Part shown: in pieces, positions 31,345 to 43,340 of the stretch
How positions within the stretch are numbered: the stretch's first letter is position 1
Layout of the letters: each line of letters opens with the position of its first letter
Assembly: GCA_936432065.2 (NCBI GenBank)
Contig: OW386286.2
Location: 22,317,179-22,381,178 of the forward strand
Source: Rutpela maculata
Lineage: Eukaryota; Arthropoda; Insecta; Coleoptera; Cerambycidae
Direction: 5' to 3'
DNA: 64,000 nucleotides
Position numbers and translations under genes: made by a program
The notes under the pieces: generated by a model
The model's input: only the letters and a program-made list of their open reading frames with translations
Told to the model about the DNA's origin: nothing
Databases searched by the model: none

Positions 31345-33525
31345 AAATGCAATAGGGATGTTCACAAAAAAAATAATATTCATTAATATTAGTTAAAACC
31401 GTACATTAGAGTCCCTAGTACCAAAATCAGATTTTTTTTTATTAATAAATATTTTAATTTTGTCAATTATTCGTAACAAAAATCACCCCAATCACCCCTA
31501 TGCAGCGAGGCTAAGAAACGTTCCCAGGCAGAGGCTAGTTGATCAGCATGTTTTAGAACCTCCTATATCCAAAATTTAGACATTTTGATTTATGATTTTC
31601 GAATTACAGCCCCCTAAAATTATAGTTTTATATTAAATAATTAATAACTTTTAAACGAATTGTATTTCGAAAAAAGTCATTGTTCATTTTCTATTTAAAT
31701 TCACTTTTTCTACAACTAAGCCTCGTCTATAGTTTCAAATTTCATTGGCGAAGAATTTTTATTGAAAAATTACCAAAAGTAATATCAAACAATTTATAAC
31801 TTGGAAACGAATTTTTTTTCGAAAAAAAGTCATTCCTCTTTTTCTATTTAAAATCGCTTTTTCTATCACCCACTGTCGTCCATTCTTTCAAATTCGGCAA
31901 TCCTTAATGCTCGTATAGTTTACAGGGCTGCTGGTTCAAAATGTTGACAATTTTTCAATGAAAATTCTTAGCTTATGAAATTTGAAAGTATGGATGACAC
32001 CATGTTGTGGAAAAAGTGAATTTAAAAAGAAAATGAAGAATGACTTTTTTCGAAAAACAATTCGTTTAAAAGTTATTAATAATTTAATATTTGAAAAATA
32101 TAATTTTAGGGGGCCGTAATTTGAAAATCATAAATCAAAATGTCTTCAAAATTTGGATATAGGGGTTCTAAAACATGCTGATCAATGATATTATATCAGT
32201 CTCAATAAAAAACAACGGGCTTACATTACACACAGGCCGGCGTGCCTGTAAGTAATACTACGGTAGCCCGCCCTAAGTACCCGTGCACCCCCCCACCCCG
32301 ATCCTTGGGGACAAGGTTTTTCATAAAGATTAAAGTCTAAGGAACAATTTTGGACATGTCCCCCCCAAAAAAAATTGGCTGTACTTTCAAAATGGCGTCC
32401 GCTAAAAAAACAAAAATTTGCAAATATTGTTTTTGTCATTTAACACAAAAACTGAAAAAGATGGAGAAAAACTTTCTGCACAAAAAACAAGGTGCATAAA
32501 ATTTCCTACAATTTTGTTCCTATACAATATTTGGATACCATTTTCCAGATAAATGATTCAGCTCTTAAAATAAAATATAAAATTGAATATAAAATGTAAT
32601 ACTACGGGAGCCCACCCTAAGTGTCCGTGCACCTCCAAATCATTGTGGACAATGTTTTTCATAAAGATTAAAGCCTAAGGAATAATTTAAGACATTTCCC
32701 CAAAAAAAAAACTGGCTCTACTTTCAAAATGGCGTCCGTTTAAAAAAAAATTGCAAATATTGTTTTTGTCATTTAACACGAAAACTAAAAAAGATGGAGA
32801 AAAACTTTCTGCACAAAAAACAAAGTGCATAAAACTTCCTACAATTTTGTGTCTATACAATATTTGGATAGGAGTTACAATTTTCCAGATACCATTGTTG
32901 CCGTTTTCGAGATAAATGTCCGCAAATTGTAATATTATTATTATTATTAACTCTTTTCAGTTTATTTTATTTTTTGTTATGTTAATAATATAAAGTTATA
33001 TTATACGCCTTACAATAACTGTATTTCCTCTAAGTGATTTACCGATAACTGAATTTCCATGTTTTCTAACTTTTGGACTCATTTATCTGGAAAATGGTAA
33101 CTCCTATCAAAATATTGTATAGGAACAAAAGTTTTTGTCCATCTTTTTTAGTTTTTGTGTTAAATGACAAAAACTACATTTTCAACACTTTTTTTAACAT
33201 ATGGCCGCCATTTTGAAAGTACAGCCAGTTTTTTTTTTTTTTTTGGGGGGGACATGTCTTAAATTGTTCCTAAGACTTTAATCTTTATGAAAAACATTGT
33301 CCCCAAGAATAGGGAGGGCTCCCCTACTATAAGTGACGTCATATGCATCTAGCCTCTGTCTGGGAACGTTTCTTAGCCTCGCTGCATTGGGGTCATTCCT
33401 GTTACGAATAACTGGCAAAATATAAATACATATATTTTTTTATTGTTACATTAGTTTATAATGCCGATAAATCTATCATTTTCAATTAAAATTAAAATTT
33501 TGTGAACATGCCTATTGCAGTAATT
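31345..33525. mobile_element. Large nested foldback element
   Basis: The outer arms, about 31345-31545 and 33348-33525, are inverted copies (GCAGCGAGGCTAAGAAACGT on the left and its inverse at 33363). Inside are a second foldback (31541-32194) and a third set of arms: 32262-32500 and its partial repeat 32600-32830 against the inverse at 33080-33330, sharing AAAGATTAAAG and CATTTTGAAAGTACAGCC-type words. The result is three palindromes within one another. No coding frame was recognised. Confidence 0.65.
31541..32194. mobile_element. Foldback MITE, GATCAGCATGYTTTAG family, copy 2
   Basis: Left TGATCAGCATGTTTTAG and right CTAAAACATGCTGATCA, with long mirrored arms (AAAATTATAG, TTTAAACGAATTG). 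Homologous to 18785-19051 but with an extra centre of about 300 bp that is itself partly palindromic. Confidence 0.75.
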
Positions 33526-33765
33526 TTGCAAAAATCTAAATTGAGGTAAATCAGACGTTTTGAGGCCCCAGAAACAGGAAAAAGTGGTTTTTTAAAAATG
33601 TCTGTATCTAAGTATGGGCATGAACTAGCGATTTTGATGAAATTTGGTACAAGGGTAATTGGTAATATTGGTACCATATATTGAACTGAAATGGTGATGC
33701 AGATCGGATGACGTTTAGTGCACTTTTGACACTTTTTTGTTTCTTAATATATTATCTATTTTTTA

Positions 33766-34550
33766 TTGTACTGTCACAGAAGACCTGTACTGTCGTAAGC
33801 AAAAATATAGGACAACTATTTTTTTCTAATGTACATCTGTCTCACTTGCAATGAATTTTGACAAATAACTGACAATGTCACAAAAATTAAAGTTAGATGT
33901 ACACAACTGAATTTTAGCAAAAATACGTTATAAGACTTGTCGCATTTTATTTGCGCACGACAGTATCATCCGAAAATAGACATTACCATCTCCCTAAGAA
34001 AAAAAAAATTTTCCAACTCTCGCCACGTGATAGTGGGTCATTAAGTATAAATTGTAGCAGCTGCAGAACGGAGGCCTGCATCGCATAACTCAGCGGTAGC
34101 TAGTTCATCTATTAATTAAATGAATTTGGCAGTTTTGATGGTAGTAGCTGCCCATCTCTTATTAAGACTTGTCCCATTTTTTTTGCGCACGACAGTATCA
34201 TCCGAAAATAGACATTACCATCTCTCTAAGAGATGAATTTTGACAAATAACTGACAATGTCACAAAAATGAAAGTTAGATGTACACAACTGGATTTTAGC
34301 AAAAATACTTTATAAGACTTGTCCTATTTTTTTGCGCACGACAGTATTATCCGAAAATAGACATTACCATCTTCATAAAAAAAAAAAAAATTGTCCAACT
34401 CTCGCCACGCGACTGTGGGTCATTAAGTATAAATTGTAGCACCCGTAGAACGGAGGCCTGCATCGCATAACTCAGCGGTAGCTAGTTCAGCTAATAACTA
34501 AATGAATTTGTCCGTTTTGATGGTAGTAGCTGCCCATCTCTTTAGTATTA
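33766..34550. repeat. Tandem repeat, about 382-bp unit, GCGCACGACAGT
   Basis: ATGAATTTTGACAAATAACT occurs at 33851 and 34233. Each unit carries TTTGCGCACGACAGTATCATC-like and CGCATAACTCAGCGGTAG words; the former occurs three times, and inverted at 33778. AACTCAGCGGTAGCTAG resembles a tRNA box A, but no box B follows. Confidence 0.7.
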
Positions 34551-34949
34551 AAGTACAGTTGTAAAAAAAATGTTTCATGCAATTCGTGACTAGCATGAAT
34601 TTTAAATTGCAGTGGAGTATTATATATTGTATTAATGAAACATAGTTCGAACATTATTAAAAACTGCTATAATTTCCAGTGAAATTTTTTTATAGACATA
34701 TTTAATATAGATTCAGTTTCAAGATCGTCGAGTAATTAACAATTGATACACATTTTTTTTTAAAGCAACATTGAATAAAAGAACCAAGGACGCATTTCAA
34801 ATGGAATTATTTCATGCTGGTCTCTGTATGTACCAGAAAGTTGAAATGAAATATAGAAAAACTAAATAAATAATAATACATGTACGTCGCAATGTGGTAT
34901 ATTTTGTATCCTACATAATAATCGGTATAGTGAATATTTGGACTTCTGA

Positions 34950-35098
34950 GCGGTGGCCTAGCCAGCTGTTTGAGGCAGAGGGGCAGTCGATTACAGGGGT
35001 GGTATAAAAATTTGCCAGTATAAAATAAAACATAATTTTTTTTATCTACAATATCGACACAACATAACGGGGGTGTAGGCCCTTTAGCAACGCCACTG
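34950..35098. mobile_element. hAT-type MITE, diverged
   Basis: Left GGTGGCCTAGCCAGC and right TTTAGCAACGCCACTG are imperfect inverted ends of the common CAGTGGCGTNGCNA type. No target duplication could be read with confidence. Confidence 0.5.
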
Positions 35099-35440
35099 GT
35101 TGCGGGCTAGGGAGATGGCCGGAACTGTTGGCTCATGAATATAACTGCATCCATAGTGAAAATTTACGGTTTTTACATCTGTATCATTCGTTCTTCGCCT
35201 GTCCTATAAAGTTGTCGAGACTTTTTGCCAGAATTCATGTTTCTTAGAAATTTTTGGAGAAATACGTACACTGTCTGGAACGACAGTGCGCATCTAAATA
35301 TAGAGGGTGCTATTCTGTCCGCGATTGCAGTAAATTGTAAAAAAAAAAATTCCGAAAATTTTTATATTACTTAAGTACTGAAAATTGATTAATTTTATAT
35401 TTACATTGCATTTGCAGGATTATTCCTAGACATTTCGTAT

Positions 35441-35751
35441 CAGTGGCGCAACCAGGACTTCGTTCTGGGGGGGGGGCTGAAATAATATTAATCTATGCTT
35501 CAAGATAAAAACAAAACTTTACTTATTTATTTGAATACTTGCTTGCGTAGAATGTACTCAAGTTAATAAAATCACCCTTTTTTTGGCAACTGATGGTTTT
35601 CAGTGTTAGGGAGAAATGCATAAAAATTTGGGTACCTATAGTGTAGGGCATTATAGTTTGTGTGATAGCTGCCTATTATTTTAGACCCTATATGCATTGG
35701 TTAGGGGGGGCTTCAGCCCCCTTAGCCACCCCCCACGTCGTTGCGCCGCTG
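35441..35751. mobile_element. hAT-type MITE
   Basis: 311 bp. Ends CAGTGGCGCAACCAGGAC and ACGTCGTTGCGCCGCTG, with 8-bp flanks TTTCGTAT (35433-35440) and TTTCTTAT (35752-35759). Runs of G near the left end and CCCC near the right end allow the copy to fold back. Confidence 0.82.
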
Positions 35752-35759
35752 TTTCTTAT

Positions 35760-37051
35760 TAATGATTATTAGACCTATGCAAATCCTATATATTCTTTCC
35801 AGATTCAGGTGCTGCTCAATTGGGAAATTGTACGAAATTTTAAGATGCTTGAAAAAGTGATTTGCTCCTAATTTCCATTATGCAGAAAACGATTATAACA
35901 AAAGAAATTCAAATTTCGCTAAATTAACTATTTAGATGCCGTAATTTGTAAACAAAACCACGTGACTGCAAACGATTTCTTGGAGTCAATGGCGTCAGCC
36001 GTTCCAGCCGGCATTGTGATCAAGATTTGTACACTTCAAATCTTGCATTGTGATAACGTGAAAGAATATCATTTATTAATCGAACAAGGTCGTGCATTCT
36101 CTCGGTCGTAATTTTGTTATTTTCTATGCTAGATAAAAAATAAAGCTGAATCGAATCTATTTAATATTGGTATCTAAGAATTTTTCGAAAAAACTGATAA
36201 TTATTGAGATATTCGAGAAAATGGAAGTTTCACGTTTTCCTAGAAAATGCATGTAAATCTTAAAAAAAAACATTTTTTTCAGAAACATTCGTTTCTAATG
36301 GAGTGTCTAGGTAATACATAATATTAAGTGGACATCGTATTTGAGATCGATTTCAGTTAATTACCGACTAATTTCGATAATATTTTTTGCAGATAATTTT
36401 ATAAGCTTCATTTTTTATATAAACATAATTTTGACGTCTTCCCCCCGAATCCTATGGTTACTGCGCCAAATAGCTGCCATTTTGAAATATCCAAATTCTT
36501 CACCGAACAAATTATTTTTCTTCTTGATGTATTAACATTAAAAAAATCGTAAATTTTACATTTTTAGAATTTCTTTTGATGCTATATCGATTTTCATTAC
36601 AGAAAAAAATAATGCAACTTCCCCATTACTCTCGAAATTGTTGACAAATACTAGAGAAATTGTTTAAGCATAGCCGAATCAATGAAGGATGTTATTTCTA
36701 AACTCTCAAAAAGAGAACCGATTTTGATTAATCTTTTTTTAAAATGTTAAATTAATTAAAAAAATATGTTCTCATATACTGCTTTTCGTTAAAAATTTTG
36801 AGCGTCTAGGTTATACTATATATAATCTAGACGCTCAAAATTTTTCGTCTGTTTACAGCATTTGCTTCAGAAAAAAATTGCATTTTAAATTATAAACGGA
36901 TTTTCGAAAAGACGTAATTTTTTTTTCTTAGCATAGGTATATCTCAATAAATATTAGTTTAGGCGAAAAAATGCTTATAAACTGAGAATGAATTTGTTTT
37001 ACTTTAATATTTATGTAGGATTAATAGTTTCGGAGATATTTAAGTTTATAG
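35760..37051. other. Unannotated AT-rich sequence with a short hairpin
   Basis: No gene recognised. The only strong structure is the hairpin at 36791-36845. An open frame at 36341-36535 has no recognisable features. Confidence 0.4.
36791..36845. repeat. Near-perfect hairpin, 24-bp stem
   Basis: AAAAATTTTGAGCGTCTAG on the left is inverted as CTAGACGCTCAAAATTTTT on the right, with an AT-rich loop (TTATACTATATATAA) that is itself nearly palindromic. No T-tract or RNA gene context to make it a terminator. Confidence 0.8.
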
Positions 37052-37059
37052 ATGGCATC

Positions 37060-37340
37060 CAGGGCCGCCGATAGGGGAGGCGGGGGGTGATAAATCCCCA
37101 GGGCCCGGGCACCCGCAGGGGGGCTCCGGCTATATTACGTCATATAGGCTAGGCATTTAGTTGTGCACATTTCGCGATTCTCAAAAAAAAACAAAATCAT
37201 ATAAATATTTCAATTTTAATGAATTTTAGCCTTTTAACTGTTCATATTCATAACTATCATAATACTGACAAAACCTTGAAAGAGGAAAGGGACCTCAATA
37301 ATAAGCAACCCCAGGGCGCGGTAAGCTGTCGGCGGCCCCG
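37060..37340. mobile_element. hAT-type MITE, GGGCCGCCGAYAG ends
   Basis: 281 bp. Left end CAGGGCCGCCGATAGGG; right end CTGTCGGCGGCCCCG. The exact 8-bp duplication ATGGCATC lies at 37052-37059 and 37341-37348. The intact form of the family whose expanded copy is at 14649-15256. Confidence 0.9.
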
Positions 37341-37849
37341 ATGGCATCCGAAAGATTATAGGATGAAGTATTTAGTTTAAATGTTGAATATCTTAAAAAG
37401 CTATGAAACTTCCATCAAAATTTCTAGGAAAATTGTAAACACTGCATTATTCTATCATTTTTCGTTCATTGTTTTTTGAGATGTATCCAACTTGCTTGCT
37501 GTCAACAGATGGCAGACGTATACGATTTTATTTTTAAATAAGTCGCTGCAAAAAATCTCACTCCACGGATAATTTACGGCAAATTATCCAAATTGTTAAT
37601 TTTTCGGTACATAAAATTTATCATGCCAACTAAGGAACATGATTTTTTTTATGTCAGCGATTTTAAAGCGTGACGTGGTCACGTTTTGCATATATAAAAT
37701 GAAATTAATGGGTATTTATTTAGAAATGAGATAACAGGCACAAAATTAAAATTAAAAAATGTTTATTGTGTAAGAATATAACAATTTTACACAAAAGGAT
37801 GGAACAACAAAATATTTAGATACATACAAAATTGTTTGATCTACATCTA

Positions 37850-38270
37850 CGTGTTAATATATACAGCACAGTAATCACACACACGTGTATTTTACGTGTA
37901 TCTAACGTAATTTGGTTAAATACACGTTAATAGGTTGATTTTTACACGAATTGGTTAAATATTCAACCACATTTTTAGACGTTTTTTTAACGTTAAATTT
38001 TACGAAATTTTAACGTTACAACCTTATTTTAACGTTGAAAAAATACGTTAGGTCGAAGTGATTTGACCTTTTGTAAACGTTGATAATGCGCATTAATTTA
38101 CCAACAATTCTATTTGCATGTGTACTATACGTGAAAATGAACGCTTAGTGCAACGTTATATTCATTAGAATTTATACACGTACGAGTACACGTATATATC
38201 ACGTTAAAAAGTTACGTTTATATTAGTAAAAAATTATAAGATTTATAAACGTCATACCTATCCGTTAAAT
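37850..38270. repeat. ACGT-dense repeat region
   Basis: About 18 occurrences of ACGT in 420 bp, mostly as AACGTT, TAACGT, ACACGT and TACGT, in otherwise very AT-rich DNA where one or two are expected. It resembles the outer thirds of the element at 23562-25550, but no termini were found. Confidence 0.6.
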
Positions 38271-38615
38271 GGGGAACTTTGCCTTCGCATTTAAATCGTA
38301 TATAACGACAAAGTTCACCGAATTTTTTCGTTTCATTACATCTTACAGAAATAAAAATTTTACAGCATGTTTTCATATCGTTTATTTGTAACGAAATGTA
38401 ATAAATAGGTATTACATAAAATAAAATTTTTATGGAATTTTCAATAAAATAAAAAACAAAAAATTCACAAAAATCAAAAATGATAGACTGTAAAACATCC
38501 CACGACTTTGATCTTCGACATATTCCGGCAGAATTTTAATTATTTTACTGCAAGTTAGATATTCAAAAAAATACAAGGGCAAATTGCTACCACGGATATT
38601 TAAGTTTGGCAACAC

Positions 38616-39095
38616 CAAGCGCGGATCTAGAAATTTCATAATTTTTTTCTCGTCTGTGATTCATGTTTAAAATTATTTTTTTTTGTCATATGCATTTTAC
38701 TTTTCATAAAAATACAACAATCAGTTTTGAAGTTTATGAAAATATTTTCATTACTAACTGAGAATTGAAATTTTGTGATTTGTTAAATTGTAAATCACAA
38801 AATTTCAATTCGTTGTATTTCAGTTAGTAACGAAAATATTTTCATAAACTTCAAAACACAGTGTTGTATTTTTACGAAAAGTAAAATGCATATGACAAAA
38901 AAAATGATTTTAAACAGGAGTCTCTAAACCTGGGGGGGGGGTAATCGAATTTTGAAAAAAATTTTCGCAAACTGCTTTTCCAAAATTTTTTAGGGGTCGT
39001 TAGAGAAGTGCTTCTCTGTTATTTCCCATATTTCGTATGGGTCCCATGCGCCACAGACGAGAAAAAAATTATTGAAATTTCTAGATCCGCGCTTG
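38616..39095. mobile_element. hAT-type foldback element
   Basis: 480 bp. CAAGCGCGGATCTAGAAATT opens it and the inverse closes it, with arms of about 50 bp ending in CTCGTCTGTG. The exact 8-bp duplication GGCAACAC flanks it (38608-38615, 39096-39103). Inside is a second hairpin (38660-38910) with arms of over 100 bp. Confidence 0.9.
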
Positions 39096-39645
39096 GGCAA
39101 CACGGCATAATAAAGGGCATAACTTCTAAAACAAACTATATGATATTATGACATATTTGAACATGAATTTAGTGGATTAAATACGTATCGAGCTACGTAC
39201 CTTAATCTAGCAGAGACCTTTCTATGAAAAGTGTTCTAAAATGGGCCAGGCTATTCAATTTTTTTTTATTAACATATTACGTGAGAAATTACGCTCTTGC
39301 AGTGAAAACGCTGTCGTGTGTTTTGCGGTAAACTTATATGTTAGATGTATTAGAGACTTCATTTTTTTTTAAATTAAAGCTAAAGAGCCCACCTTTCGAT
39401 TAAAATCGGTCCGAAAAGGCCAGGTTACTATTTTTTTAAATACGAGTTTTACCTGAAAAATACGCGTTGCCAAAATTATTTTGACAATTTGAAGCTAATA
39501 GCCTTCTTATTAGCTCTAGGATCATAATTTCTAGGTAAAAATGTTGATATTATCATTATCTACGAATATGTGTATTCAAAAATGTAAACAAAACATTTTT
39601 TGTTTTGCTGCTAAAATGAGTCTCGTAGGATGACTATTGTCTATT

Positions 39646-40368
39646 ATATTACTTCCACGTCCAGTGGAAGTACAGTAACGACAAAAAAATTTTAAAAAAT
39701 TTTTATTGTCCAAATAGGCTTAAAATATCATGAAACGTCGAGATTTTAAGTTTGAGCGAAAACAAAATTTCTGTCTGTCTGTCGGTCTGTCTGTCTGTCG
39801 GTCTGTCTGTCTGTCGGTCTGTCTGTAACTTTTTTTTGTGCGCACGTTTACCCTGGAACCGTTTAAGATATTGACTTGAAATTTGGTACACATATGTACT
39901 TTAACGAGATCTAGAACTAGATTATATTTTCATCTTGTTCCATCGAAGGGTTGCGGAGTAAATTGGGGTAAATTTGGGGTAAATGGGTAAATCAAGCAGG
40001 TAAAAGTCCATGAAATTGGTATTTAGTATATATAAGAGAAGCTAAGGTCTCAAAAAAATTTTTGGCATTAGCCACCCCCATTACCACCCCCACCTCCTTA
40101 TTAAAGGGGATGAAAAAAAATTGTGATTTAGTGTATGTACAGGAACCAGAAACCTCAAAATATTTTTTTTACTTCATCCACCCCCCCATTACCACCCCCA
40201 CCCCACTACCGATGTGGGGTATCGTTTTATGGGTTTTTGGGGTAGAGGATTTCAAATATTATATTATTAAAGTTCCATAAACAATTATTTTCACATACAA
40301 AGTTTTTTCGTTGTGAGTGACTTGAATAGAGAATCTGGATGTGGAAGTAGTGATTCCTTGGGCAGCGG
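39646..40368 (-). repeat. Interspersed repeat with CTGT microsatellite, copy 3
   Basis: Minus-strand copy of the family at 26105. The (CTGT) run is longest here (39770-39831) with CGGT interruptions every 12-16 bases. It interrupts a LINE relic at 40369, as copy 1 does at 26104. Confidence 0.85.
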
Positions 40369-40600
40369 ATTATAGTTCTCAATTGCATCCTTATCACCTT
40401 TTTTGAATATAGGGCAAATTTTTGGCCTACACCAAATTTGAGGAAATGTTTCTGTTTTAAGAGACAGATTAAAGATAGTAGTCAGCGGTAACGCGAAGAT
40501 AATTGCTGTCTTTTAGTAGAAAAGATGGAATTCTATCAGGACCAGTAGTTAATTTATTTTTAGATATTAATGAATGAAATCGAAAACGTCGGAGACAATT
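40369..40600 (-). pseudogene. LINE reverse transcriptase fragment
   Basis: On the minus strand broken frames read 'LTTGPDRIPSFLLKD', 'IFNLSLKTETFPQIW' and 'ICPIFKKGDKDAIENY', the N-terminal RT blocks (GPDGIPS, ICPIFKKGD) of Jockey/CR1-type LINEs. Ends exactly at repeat copy 3. Confidence 0.75.
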
Positions 40601-41434
40601 AGTTTACATGATTATCCTTGTAATAAAAATTTATAATTATTTATATCATTATTTATAATAATTATTATTTAGCATAAATTGTTAATAAATTATTTTCTAT
40701 AAAAAATTGATGTATTTGTATTATTTAACGTTTCTTTCATTTATTTCGCTTTTTGGAGCTTCTGCTATCTTCAAATTAATTTTAAAAAGTTTCATTTTTT
40801 TACAAATTCTTTATAAAGTAACCTAGAAAACTAGAACAATCATTATTTTCTTAAAATAAATATTTAAAAATACCGATAATTTCTTTTTCGTTGAGATTCC
40901 AAAAAATTGTAATTTTTTTATATTTATTTACGGATTTTCGGAATTGCGGTAATTTTCAATGGGTAAACTTTTTAGTTTATGGCAATAGAAATCCAATAAA
41001 AAAAATCATTAAAATCCATTCACTATAGCGGGGTTCCGAGGTAAAAACCTAATTGCATTGGACTACTGGTACAATAGTCAGGATTTATGTAAATTCTTGT
41101 TATGGAAAAATATATTTGTCCAGATAATATTTCATAATTATCTTTAGCATGACCCAAGAGGAAGTTGAAGTGACCTTATAAGTCAAAATTATAACATAAT
41201 ATAATAGAGACTGATTAGAAGTTACGAGAAAATTGTATATAATCGTTTTGCTTAAAACCAGATAAACCAAAAATTAATTCAAAATTTACTCTCAAAACTG
41301 CTATTAATAAATATCAAAATAACGGTGGGTTTTAGGTTTATAATCATACTTGTTTGTTTGGTGTATTCTAAGAGTAATTCTTATTTGAAATGTTTAATTT
41401 TATATTTAAAATATATAATTTATTCAAATAATAA

Positions 41435-41812
41435 ATAAAAGACGAAATTATATGTGTTATAAAACCGATTCCGAGTTTAAGAGCCCTCTATGTTTTAGTA
41501 GATGATACATTGAATGAATTACATCCTTCGACCATATTACATCCATTCCTCAGTCTCATTTTAAAAGTGTTCGTTGTTAGCGGCGTTCAACAATTGACCA
41601 GTACGCCTCAGTCGTTGATTGAAGAGTCTATTTTCACTCAACGCCTTAGCAGAATAGTAAAAAATATAGGGTGCGAAATCTGTTTTTCATTATTTGGTCA
41701 CTTTTGGACCCGATATTTTTTTCGTTCCCATTATTATATACATTATACCATTCTGTGGCTAATAAAATGTTTTAAAAGACTTTTTAATTTTTGCTTTCAT
41801 TTGATCATTTGA
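41435..41812 (+). CDS. Unassigned open frame, possible exon
   Basis: The frame runs from a stop at 41432 to 41812. The stretch from 41460 to about 41690 looks coding ('LRALYVLVDDTLNELHPSTI', 'LTSTPQSLIEESIFTQRLSR'): mixed composition with Leu/Val/Ser and few Lys/Asn/Ile runs, unlike the AT-driven frames nearby. The rest is low complexity. I do not recognise the family; it could be an exon of an unseen gene or a transposon fragment. Confidence 0.25.
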   Translation: MKDEIICVIKPIPSLRALYVLVDDTLNELHPSTILHPFLSLILKVFVVSGVQQLTSTPQSLIEESIFTQRLSRIVKNIGCEICFSLFGHFWTRYFFRSHYYIHYTILWLIKCFKRLFNFCFHLII

Positions 41813-41886
41813 AATATAAAATTATATTTTTATTTTAAATAAAATAATTGAAATTTCTTGCGTGTATAGCGCGCCATTTTTTGTCC

Positions 41887-42532
41887 ACTATTTCAAATAC
41901 GAAAATTTTCATCTATTAATACTCCAGCCATTAGAGAATTTTACCTAGAAAAATTCATGGTAGTTTGCTGGAAATAGGCTCACTTTATGTTTTCTGGCTC
42001 GCTGAATCCAAATTTTCCCACCAAAAATTCCCTCCAGAACCCCCTCAAATTTAGAAAAAAAAAAAAAGGGTTTTTATTTTCTTTCTTTTTTTTTGTTTTA
42101 GATAAAAAATACCCGGATATTCAGAAAGCACAAAATTTACAACAATAAAGGTCCTTCGACATTTTGACACACGACGAACGGGAGGGGAGCGAAACATGCG
42201 CCAAGGCTCATGTTTCGAGGCGTGCTAGCGTTTCCCCGTTCGTTCAACATTAAAATGTCAAAGGACCATTTTTGTTGCAAATTTTGTCTACTTTCCTAAT
42301 TTTTAGGTATCTTTTTCCCAAAAAGAAAAAAAATATATTAAAAAAAACGATTTTTTTGCTTTTTTTCTATAAATTTGAGGGAGTTCCGGAGGGAATATTT
42401 GGTGGGAAGTTAAAAATTCGGATTCAGCGCTCCAAAAAACGTAAAGTAAGTCTATCTGCAGAACTACCATGAATTTTTCCAGATAAGGGGCCTATATGAT
42501 CTCTAATGCCTGGAGTATATAATTTGTATTTG
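41887..42532. repeat. Large foldback (inverted repeat), about 300-bp arms
   Basis: The left arm (from TACTCCAGCCATTAGAGA) and right arm (to TCTCTAATGCCTGGAGTA) are inverted copies around a centre near 42205. Near the centre, AGGTCCTTCGACATTTTGAC is mirrored as GTCAAAGGACC after TTAAAAT. A frame at 42272-42472 is part of the right arm and not a gene. Confidence 0.75.
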
Positions 42533-42939
42533 AAATTAATATAATACGCTTAATCCCCCATCCTGTATGTCAAATATTGACTAATAATGATTTCACTCAA
42601 GTTTGTTTAAAATATGAAGAAATGTTTCAGTACATGATCATAATTTATTGTGGTTAAAATTTAATTCTTGCAATATTTTCAGTTCTTAATATATGCCTGC
42701 CTACTGAATTTAACAGCAACACATGAACTCATTTTCCTCAAAATTATACAGAATATTTCTCTGTAATTATGTACAAACTTACTCTGCCAAAATGAAGCCT
42801 AAAATTTTATAGACATGCATACAACAATGTCCTAAAGGCTTCGTTACTTCTTTAATGATACATGTTTTTTATTGGAGCAATCGGTTTTCTATAGTTCCAG
42901 AGCAGTATGAGAAAAAAAATGTTGAAATTTCACCAGCCG

Positions 42940-43340
42940 CCACTGTACATGAACCAGAAACTGCTGAAAGTACTGGTCGATACATATCACTTACCCGCAA
43001 TCATTGTGATTCAAACACAATGGAGCCCCATTAGAGAATAACACTGCCATATTTACAAATATTTAGATACGCATTTTTTAGCTAGATAGATTGGTGGGGA
43101 AGATTCCTTTACTTGGTGAGAGCTGTCGCCAGACCTTACATCACTTGATTTTTTCCTTGGGGGTTACGTCAGAAAGTATTTTCTCTGTGACACCAGTTAA
43201 CATCACGGATGAGTTAAGGAAAATAATTGGATCTGCTTGGGACAGTGTCCTAACCTTTACATGAGTACGACCTTTCATGGTAAAACAGTGTAATATTTGC
43301 GTCAGAGGCAGACCTCATCTTGAATAGTTTCTTTAAGGTA
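42940..43340 (+). pseudogene. Tc1/mariner-superfamily transposase relic
   Basis: Frameshifted pieces in order: 'HNGAP', 'LSPDLTSLDFFLGGYV', 'FSVTPVNITDELRKIIGSAW', 'RGRPHLE'. These correspond to the DDE C-terminal half of a mariner-like transposase found widely in insects, whose intact form has SPDLTPLDFFLWG with the last catalytic Asp. Several stops and shifts make it dead. No inverted termini were found. Confidence 0.65.

Noticed and set aside
39770..39831. A CRISPR-like array in the regularly spaced CTGT/CGGT words
   Set aside because: It is a (CTGT)n microsatellite with CGGT interruptions in a eukaryotic repeat; no spacers.
40062..40280. A conserved small protein shared with 50368-50637
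   Set aside because: The similarity is at DNA level across the whole 720-bp repeat, includes noncoding microsatellite parts, and the other two copies do not keep the frame.
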